From Luteibacter aegosomatissinici (GTDB lineage: Bacteria > Pseudomonadota > Gammaproteobacteria > Xanthomonadales > Rhodanobacteraceae): DNA of 64,000 bases. The stretch lies in NCBI RefSeq assembly GCF_023078495.1, contig NZ_CP095742.1, positions 744,001 through 808,000 on the forward strand, read 5' to 3'. Shown here piece after piece: positions 44,762 to 53,430 of the stretch. Made by a program: the position numbers and the translations under genes. The notes under the pieces were generated by a model. That model made no database searches and had not been told where the DNA came from. It worked only from the letters and a program-made list of their open reading frames with translations. Each line of letters opens with the position of its first letter. Positions within the stretch are counted from its first letter, which is position 1.

Positions 44762-45661
44762 ATGCAAAACGACGAGGTCTACCTGATCGATATGTGGCGG
44801 CTACTGCGCCGGCAGCGCTGGTGGTTCATCGGCGTGTTCACGATCGTGCTTGCCCTGGTGGTCGGTTACCTGGCCACCGCGAAGCGGCAGTGGGAAGTGG
44901 ATGCGTGGATCCAGATCGGCCAGGTGGGCTCGGCGCCCACCGGTCAGGATCCCAAGGTGGAGTCGCTCCTGCGTGTCATGGAACGCATGAAGACGGACGC
45001 CTTCAAGGATGAAGTACTCACCGCTATCGGCCTGCCGTTGAAAGGGCCAGAGGCCAGGTTGTACCGGTCGAGCATGAAGTTCGATCCACAGCCCTACGCC
45101 AACCTGCTGCACGTAACGGTGCGGGCCTACTCGCCCAGTGATGCCCGCCAGCTCGCGCTCGCCACGGTGACGCATCTGCAGGCGATCCACCAGGCGATTG
45201 GCGCGGCGTTGTTCGCGGGTGCGCACCAGCGCCTGGCCGAGATCGATGGCGAGCTGAAGGCCGCCCTGGCCGATCGCGAGCGCCTGCGTACGGAATTGTC
45301 CGGCGCGCACGGCGAGGGCGCGCTCGCGAGTTTCTCGCTGGCCGGTACCGATGAGGGGATCCGCGATCTGCAGCAGGCACGTAACGAGATCAGCACGCGC
45401 CTGGCCAGGAACTACACGTATGAGACCTCCATGCCGTGGCCTGTCCACGTGTCCGATTTCCCCGTGGCACCGATGATCCCGCTGGTGGGCGGCCTGGGCG
45501 TGCTCGGGGGCCTGTTCCTCGGCGTGCTGGCGGCTATCGCCGCCGATGCGCGGCGCCGTTCAACCCCGGAGCCCAAGGTCGGCACTCACTGGGCAGGTAA
45601 CCGGCACGGCGGAGAACACGATGAGTACGAGGCACGACCTGGCAACGCCGACGCCGCTTGA
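44762..45661 (+). CDS. wzz: Wzz-like chain-length determinant
   Basis: A 299-residue protein with two membrane helices (about residues 22-40, IGVFTIVLALVVGYLA; and 238-262, PLVGGLGVLGGLFLGVLAAI) flanking a periplasmic helical domain with a coiled region (DGELKAALADRERLRTEL). The Pro-rich second helix is typical of Wzz. It sets chain length together with the Wzy-like polymerase. Its last 41 bases overlap the methyltransferase gene, and its tail after residue 270 is polar and variable. Confidence 0.85.
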   Translation: MQNDEVYLIDMWRLLRRQRWWFIGVFTIVLALVVGYLATAKRQWEVDAWIQIGQVGSAPTGQDPKVESLLRVMERMKTDAFKDEVLTAIGLPLKGPEARLYRSSMKFDPQPYANLLHVTVRAYSPSDARQLALATVTHLQAIHQAIGAALFAGAHQRLAEIDGELKAALADRERLRTELSGAHGEGALASFSLAGTDEGIRDLQQARNEISTRLARNYTYETSMPWPVHVSDFPVAPMIPLVGGLGVLGGLFLGVLAAIAADARRRSTPEPKVGTHWAGNRHGGEHDEYEARPGNADAA

Positions 45662-46457
45662 TATCCGCCTGCGCGAGACGCAGGAGGCGTTCGATAGCGT
45701 GGCGGCCGACTACGACGGTCCGCGTGGTAACAATGAACTGATCCAGCGCATGCGCCACACCCTGTGGGCCACCGTGCGCCAGGAACTTCCTGCCGGTTCG
45801 CGCCTGCTCGACCTGGGTTGCGGGACCGGCATCGACGCCGTGGAGTTCGCGCGCAGCCGCTTCCATGTCACCGCCAGCGACTGGTCGCCGCGGATGGTGG
45901 AACGCGCACGTGACCGCGCCGAGGCGGCGGGCGTGACCGAGCGCTTGAACGCCGTGCATGTTGGCGTGCAGGAGCTCGACAAGCTCGAAGGTGAGTTCGA
46001 TGGCATTTACTCGAACTTCGGTCCCCTGAACTGCGCGCCTGACCTGGCACAGGTCGCGGCACAATGCGCGCGGCTGGTTCGCCCGGGCGGCACGCTTGTG
46101 TTCTCGGTGATCGGCCGGGTGTGCCCGTGGGAAGTGGGCCACTACGCGGCACGCGGGCGATTCCGCCGTGCGCTCGTGCGCGGCTCGCGTGGCGTGACGC
46201 CGGTGGGCATGAACCGCCATACCATCTGGACGTATTACTACTTTCCCCGCGAGTTCTACCAGGCCTTCGCGGCGCATTTCGCCCTGAGCCGCTACCGCGC
46301 GCTGAGCCTGTTCCTGCCCCCGCCGTACATGGTGGAGCGCACGCGCCGCCGGCCCGCGTTCTACGAACGGCTGGGCCGGATGGATGACCGCCTGGGCGGC
46401 TTGCCGCTGTTGCGTGACATGGGCGACCACTTCCTGATCGTGATGCACCGCCGTTGA
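45621..46457 (+). CDS. Class I SAM-dependent methyltransferase
   Basis: A 278-residue methyltransferase. The SAM loop is LLDLGCGTGIDAVEFARS (about residues 56-73), followed by ASDWSPRMVERAR. The C-terminal half (IWTYYYFPREFYQAF) differs from ubiquinone-type enzymes and suits a sugar- or natural-product O-methyltransferase. It starts inside wzz with GGAG upstream and ends on the amidohydrolase start. The substrate is unknown. Confidence 0.85.
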   Translation: MSTRHDLATPTPLDIRLRETQEAFDSVAADYDGPRGNNELIQRMRHTLWATVRQELPAGSRLLDLGCGTGIDAVEFARSRFHVTASDWSPRMVERARDRAEAAGVTERLNAVHVGVQELDKLEGEFDGIYSNFGPLNCAPDLAQVAAQCARLVRPGGTLVFSVIGRVCPWEVGHYAARGRFRRALVRGSRGVTPVGMNRHTIWTYYYFPREFYQAFAAHFALSRYRALSLFLPPPYMVERTRRRPAFYERLGRMDDRLGGLPLLRDMGDHFLIVMHRR

Positions 46458-47644
46458 GCGCGCGGCATGCCACGGGTGCGGTATTGCGTGGTGCACTATC
46501 CGTCACCGCGCAGGGGGTATCGCGACACGCACCAGCGCTCTCGGGCGCGCATTTCGCCGCGCGTCCACCGCGCCGCGCGGTGGAGATCGACCTGCGCGGG
46601 CACATCGTGGTGCCCGGCCTGATCAACGGCCATGAGCACCTGCAGGTGAACTGCGTACCACCGCTCCCGGGGGGCACGGTCTTCCCCAACAGTTATGCAT
46701 GGATCGACGCATTCCAGGCCCATTTCGAGGCGCCCGCGGTGAAAGCCGCGCTCGCCGTGCCGAAAGCCGTACGGCTCCGCCATGGCGCGCTGAAGAACCT
46801 GCTTGCCGGGACCACGTGCGTGGTGCACCACGATCCATGGCATGACGCGCTGGACGCGGTGGATTTCCCCGTGAGCCTGTTGCGCGGTCATGGCTGGAGC
46901 TATGCGCTGGGTGGCCCGTCGTACGGCCCGCCGGTACGCGAAAGCTATGCCGCTACGCCATCCGATCGACCGTGGATCATCCATCTTGCCGAAGGCAGTG
47001 ATACCACCGCGCGCGGTGAGCTGGACGCGTTGGAGGCCCTCGGGTGTTTCGCGGCGAACAGCGTGCTGGTGCACGGCGTGGGGCTCGGTGAGGAGGGCAT
47101 GGCCCGGGTCGTGGCACGCGGTGCCGCGGTGGTGTGGTGCCCGGCGAGCAATCGCAACCTGCTTGGCACCACGCTCGATCCACGGGTGCTGGTCGCTGCG
47201 GGGCGCCTCGCGCTCGGCAGCGATTCACGGCTCTCCGGTGCGCGCGACCTGCTCGATGAGATGTGCGGTATCCGCGAGCGCGACGAGCTCCCGGCACCTG
47301 CCTTGCTCGGTACCGTCACGACGGATGCGGCGCGCATCTTTGGCCTGCCGTCGCACGGTTCCCTCGCTGAAGGCGCGTGCGCCAACTTCATGGTGATTGC
47401 TACTCGGGGTGGTGCTGACGCTTCCGCGCTGGACGGCATTCGCCGCGCCGATTTGCGCGCCGTCGTCCACGAGGGACGCCCGTGTATCGCGGACCCGGAC
47501 TTCGCCCATTGGTTTGACGCGGCCGGCATCGATACGGTGCCCGTCACCCTGGATGGCCGGCCGAAACTGGTGGATGCGCGGCTGGCCGATCCCGAGGTCA
47601 TGGCGTTGGAGCCCGGCTTCGAGCGCGCGGGGAGGATGCACTGA
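46454..47644 (+). CDS. Amidohydrolase-superfamily metal-dependent hydrolase
   Basis: A 396-residue TIM-barrel hydrolase. The metal site begins with NGHEHL (His-x-His, about residues 56-58), then VVHHDPWHD, IIHLAEGSD, HGVGL and the late Asp in LGSDSRLSG. This is the cytosine-deaminase/guanine-deaminase-like branch, which acts on C-N bonds of ring or amide substrates. The start is TTG overlapping the methyltransferase stop (TTGA); no ATG or GTG nearby fits. Its position in a glycan or natural-product locus is unusual and the substrate is unknown. Confidence 0.8.
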   Translation: MSARHATGAVLRGALSVTAQGVSRHAPALSGAHFAARPPRRAVEIDLRGHIVVPGLINGHEHLQVNCVPPLPGGTVFPNSYAWIDAFQAHFEAPAVKAALAVPKAVRLRHGALKNLLAGTTCVVHHDPWHDALDAVDFPVSLLRGHGWSYALGGPSYGPPVRESYAATPSDRPWIIHLAEGSDTTARGELDALEALGCFAANSVLVHGVGLGEEGMARVVARGAAVVWCPASNRNLLGTTLDPRVLVAAGRLALGSDSRLSGARDLLDEMCGIRERDELPAPALLGTVTTDAARIFGLPSHGSLAEGACANFMVIATRGGADASALDGIRRADLRAVVHEGRPCIADPDFAHWFDAAGIDTVPVTLDGRPKLVDARLADPEVMALEPGFERAGRMH

Positions 47645-48345
47645 TGTTCGCCGCGCCTGTGCTCGACCCCGCACCCGCTTATGCCTTGTGGGCCGCCTCG
47701 TATCCGGCGCATGCGCACAACCCGCTGATGCAGGCGGAAGAGCGGGCCATGCTTGCCCTCATGCCTACGCGGTTGGATGGACTGCACGTGGTGGATGCCG
47801 GCTGCGGTAGTGGCCGTTACCTGCGCCATGCCATGCAACGGGGCGCGATGACGCTGGTTGGCGTGGATCTTTCCGCCCCCATGCTCACGCGGGCCGCTGC
47901 GTTGTTCGACGATGCGCCCCCGGGTGCACGTATGGCGCTGGCCCAAGGGGACCTGGCGGCGTTGCCGTTACCAGAGGGCAGCGCCGACCTTCTGTTATGC
48001 GGCCTTGCCGTGGGCCATGTGGTCGATCTGGCGAGCGTGCTGTACGAGTTCGCCCGGGTGTCCCGCCCGGGGGCCACGTTGGTCATCAGCGATTTCCACC
48101 CGGTGGGCGCGGCGTTGGGCTGGCAGCGGAATTTCCAGGCGGGCGGGCAACGTTATGCCGTGCGCCACACCACTCACTACTACAGCCACTGGCACGCCGC
48201 ATGCCTGCGCGCCGGCCTGGTCATCGATGCGGTGGCCGAGCCGATGCTCGATCCGGCCGATATCCCGGCCGGCGCACGCTTCGATCCGGTGGCACTCGAT
48301 GTTCCGGTGGCGCTCGTGATGCGCCTGCGCCGCCTTGCGACCTGA
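47644..48345 (+). CDS. Class I SAM-dependent methyltransferase
   Basis: A 233-residue methyltransferase of the UbiE/COQ5-like type. The SAM loop is VVDAGCGSGRYLRHA (about residues 49-63), then VGVDLSAPMLTRA and ADLLLCGLAVGHV. It starts on the last base of the amidohydrolase stop (TGATG), so the three genes 45621-48345 are translated as a unit. The acceptor is unknown. Confidence 0.86.
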   Translation: MFAAPVLDPAPAYALWAASYPAHAHNPLMQAEERAMLALMPTRLDGLHVVDAGCGSGRYLRHAMQRGAMTLVGVDLSAPMLTRAAALFDDAPPGARMALAQGDLAALPLPEGSADLLLCGLAVGHVVDLASVLYEFARVSRPGATLVISDFHPVGAALGWQRNFQAGGQRYAVRHTTHYYSHWHAACLRAGLVIDAVAEPMLDPADIPAGARFDPVALDVPVALVMRLRRLAT

Positions 48346-48355
48346 CAAAGCTCCC

Positions 48356-49861
48356 ATGCCCCACACCCTACTGGTCAACCCGACGATTACCTCCCGCCAG
48401 GGCGCGCGGTTTCCGCTGGCGTTGCTGAACCTCTCGGCGGCGCTCGATCGCCATGGCGAAAGCACGATCGTTGACGGAAATGTCGATCGCGACGTGGTCG
48501 ATGCGACGCTGCGCGCCATCGCACAACATCCCGTGGACGCGGTCGGCATCAGCGTCATGGGCGGCCCGCAGATGGCGCCCTCCATCGCGGTATCGAAAGC
48601 GGTCCGCGAGCATCACCCGCACCTGCCGATCATCTGGGGTGGCTATTTCCCCACGCTCTATACCGATACGGCGCTATCCGCCCCTTACGTGGATTACGCG
48701 GTACGCGGGCAGGGCGAAGAGACCATGCCGGATCTGATCGCCGCGTTGACCCGGCCCGGCCGCGATGTGTCGCGCATCGCCGGCATGTCGTGGAAAGACG
48801 GCGATGGCCACGTCGTGCATAACCCGAACCGCAAGTTCCACCTTGATGACCCTGGCATCGTGCTGCCGTACGAGAAGCTGGGCGATCCCCGCCGGTATCT
48901 GGCGCGTACGTTCCTCGGTCGGCGTACGGCCGCGCACCAGGCGGCGATCGGCTGCCGCTTCCGCTGCACGTTCTGCGGCGTGGCGGCCATGTTCGGCGGC
49001 ACCACGCAGTTGCCGGCGGCCGCACGGCTCGAACGTGACCTTTCGTACCTGAAGTACGAGCTCGGTGCGGACTCCATCCAGTATTTCGACCACAACTTCT
49101 TCGACCGCGAAGAGGACATGGTGCCGTTGCTGGAAGTGATGGCGAAGATGGAACTGCCGTGGTGGTGCTATGCCCGTTCCGATGCGCTGCTGAAACTCTC
49201 CGAGAGCAGCTGGAAGCTCGTGCGCAAGAGCCGGCTCAAAATGGCCTATATCGGTGCGGAATCGCCGAGCGGTGCGATGCTGAAGGAGATCCGCAAGGGC
49301 ACGCGGCCGGACCAGACCCTCGAAGTGGCGGAGCTTTGCCGCCGGCACGGGGTGATTCCGGAACTTTCGTTCATGGTCGCGCCGCCGGAGAACACCGAGG
49401 AAGAAACCGAGCATACGTTCGAGTTCATCCGCGAGCTGAAGCGGATCAATCCGGCCTCGGAAATCATCGTGTACATCTACACGCCGTTGCCGGAGAGCAG
49501 CAAGCACGAGAAGGATCGTGGCAAGCGCGCCTCGATGCCCTTGCTGGATCTGCACGGTGAACCGATGGTGTTTCCGTCCTCGCCGGAGGAATGGACCGAA
49601 AAGCGTTGGGTGGATTACGCCTGCCACGCCGATGCACCGTGGCTTACCGATGACCTGCGCCGGCATATCCAGGATTTCGTCACCGTGCTGCGCTGCCGGT
49701 TCCCCACGGTGCAGGACATGCGTTCGCCGTCGTGGGCCAAGCGCAGCCTGAGTGCATTGGCTGCATGGCGCTACCACCGCCGCCGTTACGACAAGCCGTG
49801 GGAACTGAACCTCGCCAACCGGCTGGTGAAGTTGCGCCTGCCGCAGGTCTCCGGCATCTAG
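48356..49861 (+). CDS. B12-binding radical SAM enzyme (first)
   Basis: A 501-residue protein with an N-terminal cobalamin-binding Rossmann domain (residues about 1-140, VGISVMGGPQMAPS, IWGGYFPTLY) and a radical SAM barrel with CRFRCTFC (CX3CX2C, about residues 200-208), followed by ADSIQYFDHNFFDRE and YIGAESPSGAML. Members carry out C-methylation, ring changes or sulfur insertion on natural products. It follows the methyltransferase by 10 bp. It and the rSAM at 53427 are distinct proteins. The substrate is unknown. Confidence 0.9.
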   Translation: MPHTLLVNPTITSRQGARFPLALLNLSAALDRHGESTIVDGNVDRDVVDATLRAIAQHPVDAVGISVMGGPQMAPSIAVSKAVREHHPHLPIIWGGYFPTLYTDTALSAPYVDYAVRGQGEETMPDLIAALTRPGRDVSRIAGMSWKDGDGHVVHNPNRKFHLDDPGIVLPYEKLGDPRRYLARTFLGRRTAAHQAAIGCRFRCTFCGVAAMFGGTTQLPAAARLERDLSYLKYELGADSIQYFDHNFFDREEDMVPLLEVMAKMELPWWCYARSDALLKLSESSWKLVRKSRLKMAYIGAESPSGAMLKEIRKGTRPDQTLEVAELCRRHGVIPELSFMVAPPENTEEETEHTFEFIRELKRINPASEIIVYIYTPLPESSKHEKDRGKRASMPLLDLHGEPMVFPSSPEEWTEKRWVDYACHADAPWLTDDLRRHIQDFVTVLRCRFPTVQDMRSPSWAKRSLSALAAWRYHRRRYDKPWELNLANRLVKLRLPQVSGI

Positions 49862-49873
49862 GCGGCGCTGCGC

Positions 49874-50998
49874 ATGCGCGTCGTCCAGCTTAACCTGCAC
49901 CCCGCGCCAGCCGGTGTTACACCGGCCGAGCTATTCCTGCGCTGGCCCACGTTGGCGGATATTCCCGAGGCGGTCGCCGCCGGTGGTCCACGCGTGAGCG
50001 TGTTGCAGGCCGCCGACTACGACACGAGGCTCGTTCGTCACGGCATCGACTACCGTTTCGTGGATCTTCGCGAGTACACATCGCCGCGGGCGCGAGGGCG
50101 TCACGTGGCATCCCTGCTACGCGGACACATGCCCGACGTGCTGCACATCCACAGCCTCGCCTGTGCCGAGGAAGCGTACGCGATCGCGCAGCTGCTGCCG
50201 TCGTTGCCGATCGTGCTCCAGGATCATGCTGATCGCGCGCCCTCGTGGTGGCGCCGGCCGGTGTGGCGGCGCTGGATGCGCAGCGTAGATGCGGTGGCCT
50301 TCACCGCGCCTGCGCTCGCACATCGCTTCGAGGCGGCGGGTTTGTTTCCGCCGACGCTGCGCGTGTTCGCCATTCCCGAGTCGAGCAGTCGCTTCACGCC
50401 GGGACCGGCGGAACCTGCGCGCGCGTCCACGGGCGTAACAGGATCGCCGGCCGTAGTGTGGGTAGGGCATCTGAACGAGAACAAGGATCCGGTCACGATG
50501 TTGGAAGGATTCGCTGCACTTGCCGAAGTATTGCCCGATGCCCGGTTGTACTGCGTATTTGGCAGCGCGCCGCTGGGCGATGCCGTGAAGACACGCATCG
50601 CCTCGGATGATCGCCTGCGCGATCGTGTTCACCTGCTCGGAAGGGTCCCGCACGCACAGGTGGAAACGCTGATGCGCGCCGCCGATCTGTTCGTGAGCGG
50701 CAGCCGCGCCGAGAGCTGTGGCTTTGCCTTGCTTGAGGCCATGGCGTGCGGCCTGACGCCCGTCGTCACCGATATCCCTTCCTTCCGCGAACTCACCGGT
50801 AACGGCGCCGTGGGCAGGCTCTACCCCGTGGGTGATGCCGCCCGCTGCGGCGCGGCCCTGATCAGTGCGGCCCGCAAGCGCGCCCCACGCGAGCTCGTGC
50901 GTGAGCACTTCCAGGCACGGCTCGCGTTCCCGGCGCTTGGGCGCCGCTGGGCCGCGGCCTACGCGGAGCTGCACACAGCACGGCGGCGACGCGCATGA
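49874..50998 (+). CDS. GT4-family glycosyltransferase
   Basis: A 374-residue GT-B glycosyltransferase of family 4. The donor-binding half has VVWVGHLNENKDPVTMLEGF, LYCVFGSAPLG and the signature SRAESCGFALLEAMACGLTPVVTD (the E-x7-E motif, about residues 276-292). The N-terminal half contains DVLHIHSLACAEEAYA. It starts 12 bases after the radical SAM stop and overlaps the next glycosyltransferase by four bases. Confidence 0.9.
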   Translation: MRVVQLNLHPAPAGVTPAELFLRWPTLADIPEAVAAGGPRVSVLQAADYDTRLVRHGIDYRFVDLREYTSPRARGRHVASLLRGHMPDVLHIHSLACAEEAYAIAQLLPSLPIVLQDHADRAPSWWRRPVWRRWMRSVDAVAFTAPALAHRFEAAGLFPPTLRVFAIPESSSRFTPGPAEPARASTGVTGSPAVVWVGHLNENKDPVTMLEGFAALAEVLPDARLYCVFGSAPLGDAVKTRIASDDRLRDRVHLLGRVPHAQVETLMRAADLFVSGSRAESCGFALLEAMACGLTPVVTDIPSFRELTGNGAVGRLYPVGDAARCGAALISAARKRAPRELVREHFQARLAFPALGRRWAAAYAELHTARRRRA

Positions 50999-52167
50999 AG
51001 CTTGGCATCATCCTCCCCGGTGGTGTCGACCGCAGCGGCGAAGAGCGCGTCATCCCCGCCTTCCTCGCCCTTATCGAGCGCCTCGCCCGTACCCACGATG
51101 TCCATGTCTTCGTCTTCCACCAGGAACCCCATCCCGCGCGCTGGATGCTCCGTGGCGCCCACATCCACAACATCGGCGATTTCCGCACCAGCGCGGCTAC
51201 CCCCTGTAGGAGCGCGCTTGCGCGCGAAAAACCTGCAACGCGGCGACGCCACCACGCCTGGCTCCGCCTACGCACCACCCGCGCCATTCTCGCCGAACAC
51301 CGGGTTGCCCCTTTCGATGCCCTTCAATCCCTATTCTCCGGCACCTGCGGCCAAGTCGCCGCCATCGCCGCCACCCTCCTGCGCATCCCCTACGCCGTAC
51401 ACATCGCGGGCGGCGAACTCGTGGCGCTCGACGACATCGGCTACGGCGGCCGCCGCCGGTGGCGCAGCCGGTTGAGCGAAGCAGTCGTGCTCCGCGGCGC
51501 GGCGAGTGTCACCGCCGCCAGTGCCCCTATCATTGAATCCCTCCAGGCCATCGGTGTTGATGCGACGCGCGTCCCGCTCGGCGTGGACCTCGACCGCTGG
51601 CCATCGTTGCCACCGCGCCCGCGAAATGGCGGCAGGCTTCGGCTGATCCACGTTGCTAGCCTCAATCCTGTGAAAGATCAGATCACGTTGCTTCACGCGC
51701 TGGCGCTCATGGCGAAGCAGGGCATCGCATTCGAAATGGACGTCGTTGGCGTCGACACACTCGGTGGTCGCATCGAGACCCTTGCGCAGGCGTTGTGCAT
51801 CGCCGACCGGATCCGATTCCTGGGTTTCCGCACGCAAGCCGAGCTAAGGCCGATCCTTGCCGCCGCCGATCTGCTCGTGATGTCCTCACGCCACGAAGCC
51901 GGCCCGCTCGTTCTGCTCGAGGCCGCCGTCGTTGGCGTTCCCGCCGCCGGCACCGCGGTAGGCCACTTCGCCGAATGGTCAACCAACGCGGCGCTGACCG
52001 CGCCACCCGGCGACGCCGCCGGCCTCGCGGCCGCCATTGCGGCCCTCGCCGCCGATGAATCACTCCGTCAACGAATAGCCGCCGAGGCTCAACATCTGGC
52101 CCTTCGTGAAGATGCGGATGCCACCGCCCACGCCTTCAACCACCAATACTCGGCGATGATCCTGTAG
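50995..52167 (+). CDS. GT4-family glycosyltransferase with in-frame REP sequence
   Basis: A 390-residue GT4 enzyme. The donor domain is complete (LIHVASLNPVKDQITLLHAL, RIRFLGFRTQAELRPIL, SSRHEAGPLVLLEAAVVGVPAAG). In the acceptor domain, residues about 70-80 (TPCRSALARE) are encoded by a 23-base copy of the family B REP arm at 51205-51227, read in the one frame that avoids its TAG. The following Arg-rich stretch (KPATRRRHHAWLR) is also atypical. The stop codon TAG is in another REP-like tract. Both insertions may alter but not obviously destroy the protein. Confidence 0.85.
   Translation: MKLGIILPGGVDRSGEERVIPAFLALIERLARTHDVHVFVFHQEPHPARWMLRGAHIHNIGDFRTSAATPCRSALAREKPATRRRHHAWLRLRTTRAILAEHRVAPFDALQSLFSGTCGQVAAIAATLLRIPYAVHIAGGELVALDDIGYGGRRRWRSRLSEAVVLRGAASVTAASAPIIESLQAIGVDATRVPLGVDLDRWPSLPPRPRNGGRLRLIHVASLNPVKDQITLLHALALMAKQGIAFEMDVVGVDTLGGRIETLAQALCIADRIRFLGFRTQAELRPILAAADLLVMSSRHEAGPLVLLEAAVVGVPAAGTAVGHFAEWSTNAALTAPPGDAAGLAAAIAALAADESLRQRIAAEAQHLALREDADATAHAFNHQYSAMIL
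51205..51227. repeat. REP half-copy inside a glycosyltransferase gene
   Basis: This segment begins TGTAGGAGCGCGCTTG and is identical over 23 bases to the left arm of the inverted repeat at 6481. No partner arm follows, so it is a single half. It is translated as C-R-S-A-L-A-R within the gene. Confidence 0.85.
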
Positions 52168-52191
52168 GAGCACCGAGCAGATGGTGCCGCG
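52163..52191. repeat. REP-like half-element at the end of a glycosyltransferase gene
   Basis: TGTAGGAGCACC shares its first nine bases with the other REP arms and then forms a small hairpin (GCACC 52170-52174 with GGTGC 52183-52187). Its TAG at 52165-52167 is the stop codon of the gene. It lies between convergent genes and may assist termination. Confidence 0.55.
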
Positions 52192-52215
52192 AGCGGGTTG
52201 GGCCGTGACCTATCG

Positions 52216-53430
52216 TCAGGCGAGTTCGCCTAAGGCGGCGCGGACGACGTAAAGGGTGTCCATGCGTGGTACCGGGCGGGTCAGGCCGGTGATGAGGCGG
52301 GTGAGGTGGCCGCGGCGGACCCAGGTTTGCCCTTGCAGCCACACCTGCGTGCGCAGCATGTCGGCGCGTTCTTCGCGGCTTTCCCGCGTGGGCCGCACGC
52401 GGTTCATCAGCAGGCGGGTGATGTCGCCGGGCGTGCGTGCCCACTCGGCACCGGGGAGGAGGTTCAGCCATAGCTGCGAGCATGAAACGCTGGTCAGCGT
52501 CTGCCGGCTTGCGGCAAGGCGGAGCAGGCGGGGGCAATCCTGGCGCAGCCGATCGAGGATCGCGCGCGGCACGGTGCCGGGGAAGTAGTGCGCAGCGAGA
52601 CGCAGTGCCGGCCACGCCCACCATGGCGGCATGGGGCCATCCCAGAGTGCGGCCCACTCTTCGCGAGGCATGCGCCGGGCGAGTTGGGCGATGTCGTGCA
52701 GGTGTAGAAGGCGCAGGCTGCGGCCACAGATATTGCCTGCGGCGTGCAGCAGAAGATGTGCCATCAACGCACCACGCGACGGGTACGGGTTGATGCCCGG
52801 CCGTGCATCGGCCGGCCACACCGTCTCGGTGATATCGACGGTGCGGATAGGCAGGCGTTCGTGGATGCGCGTGTGCACCTCGATGTTTACCGGGGTATCG
52901 CGGTGCTCACCCAATCCGCGAATGCTTTCACCCGTGCGTGGCTTGAACACCAGGTGTTTCCACTGGCGGAACGATTCGTCATAGCCGATTTCTTCCAGCA
53001 ACGCGCGCACCACGGGCACATCACGCTGGCGCACGAGCAGATCGATATCGGCCATGGGCCGTTCGCCGGCCACGTAAATGCCAAGGCCGTGTAACGCCGC
53101 GCCCTTCAATGCCACGAGCGGCAAGGCCATTTCGCGAGCGCGCGCATCGATACGCAGGATAAGCGCGGCGATACGCTGCTGCCTGATCTCCACATGTTCA
53201 CGCTGCGTCGCCAGGAAATCCTGCCAACCCGCAGGCGCCCACGTCGAAAAGCCGGCAAGCAATGGTGACACACCATGCGCCACCGCAGCCGCTCCCGCCA
53301 GGCGCCATTCCAGCTCGCTCCATGCAGGCATGGCCGTGCCGGAGCGCGCAAGCGCCAGTTCGTTCGCCAGCGCCTCGGTGGTGAGGGCCAGGCCGCGCTT
53401 CAGGATGGGCAGGGGCGGCAGCATGCTCAT
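52216..53430 (-). CDS. Nucleotidyltransferase-family protein (NTP_transf_5 type)
   Basis: A 404-residue cytosolic protein. The nucleotidyltransferase core motif is near residue 125 (MADIDLLVRQRDVPVVRALLEE, with two metal-binding Asp), preceded by LALVALKGAALHGLGIYV-like sequence. The rest is helical with many Trp and His residues. Homologues are found in lasso-peptide and polysaccharide loci beside HPr-kinase-like genes, with unproven reactions. It starts on the radical SAM stop (ATGA), so the two are coupled. It is convergent with the glycosyltransferase. Confidence 0.82.
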   Translation of the reverse strand: MSMLPPLPILKRGLALTTEALANELALARSGTAMPAWSELEWRLAGAAAVAHGVSPLLAGFSTWAPAGWQDFLATQREHVEIRQQRIAALILRIDARAREMALPLVALKGAALHGLGIYVAGERPMADIDLLVRQRDVPVVRALLEEIGYDESFRQWKHLVFKPRTGESIRGLGEHRDTPVNIEVHTRIHERLPIRTVDITETVWPADARPGINPYPSRGALMAHLLLHAAGNICGRSLRLLHLHDIAQLARRMPREEWAALWDGPMPPWWAWPALRLAAHYFPGTVPRAILDRLRQDCPRLLRLAASRQTLTSVSCSQLWLNLLPGAEWARTPGDITRLLMNRVRPTRESREERADMLRTQVWLQGQTWVRRGHLTRLITGLTRPVPRMDTLYVVRAALGELA

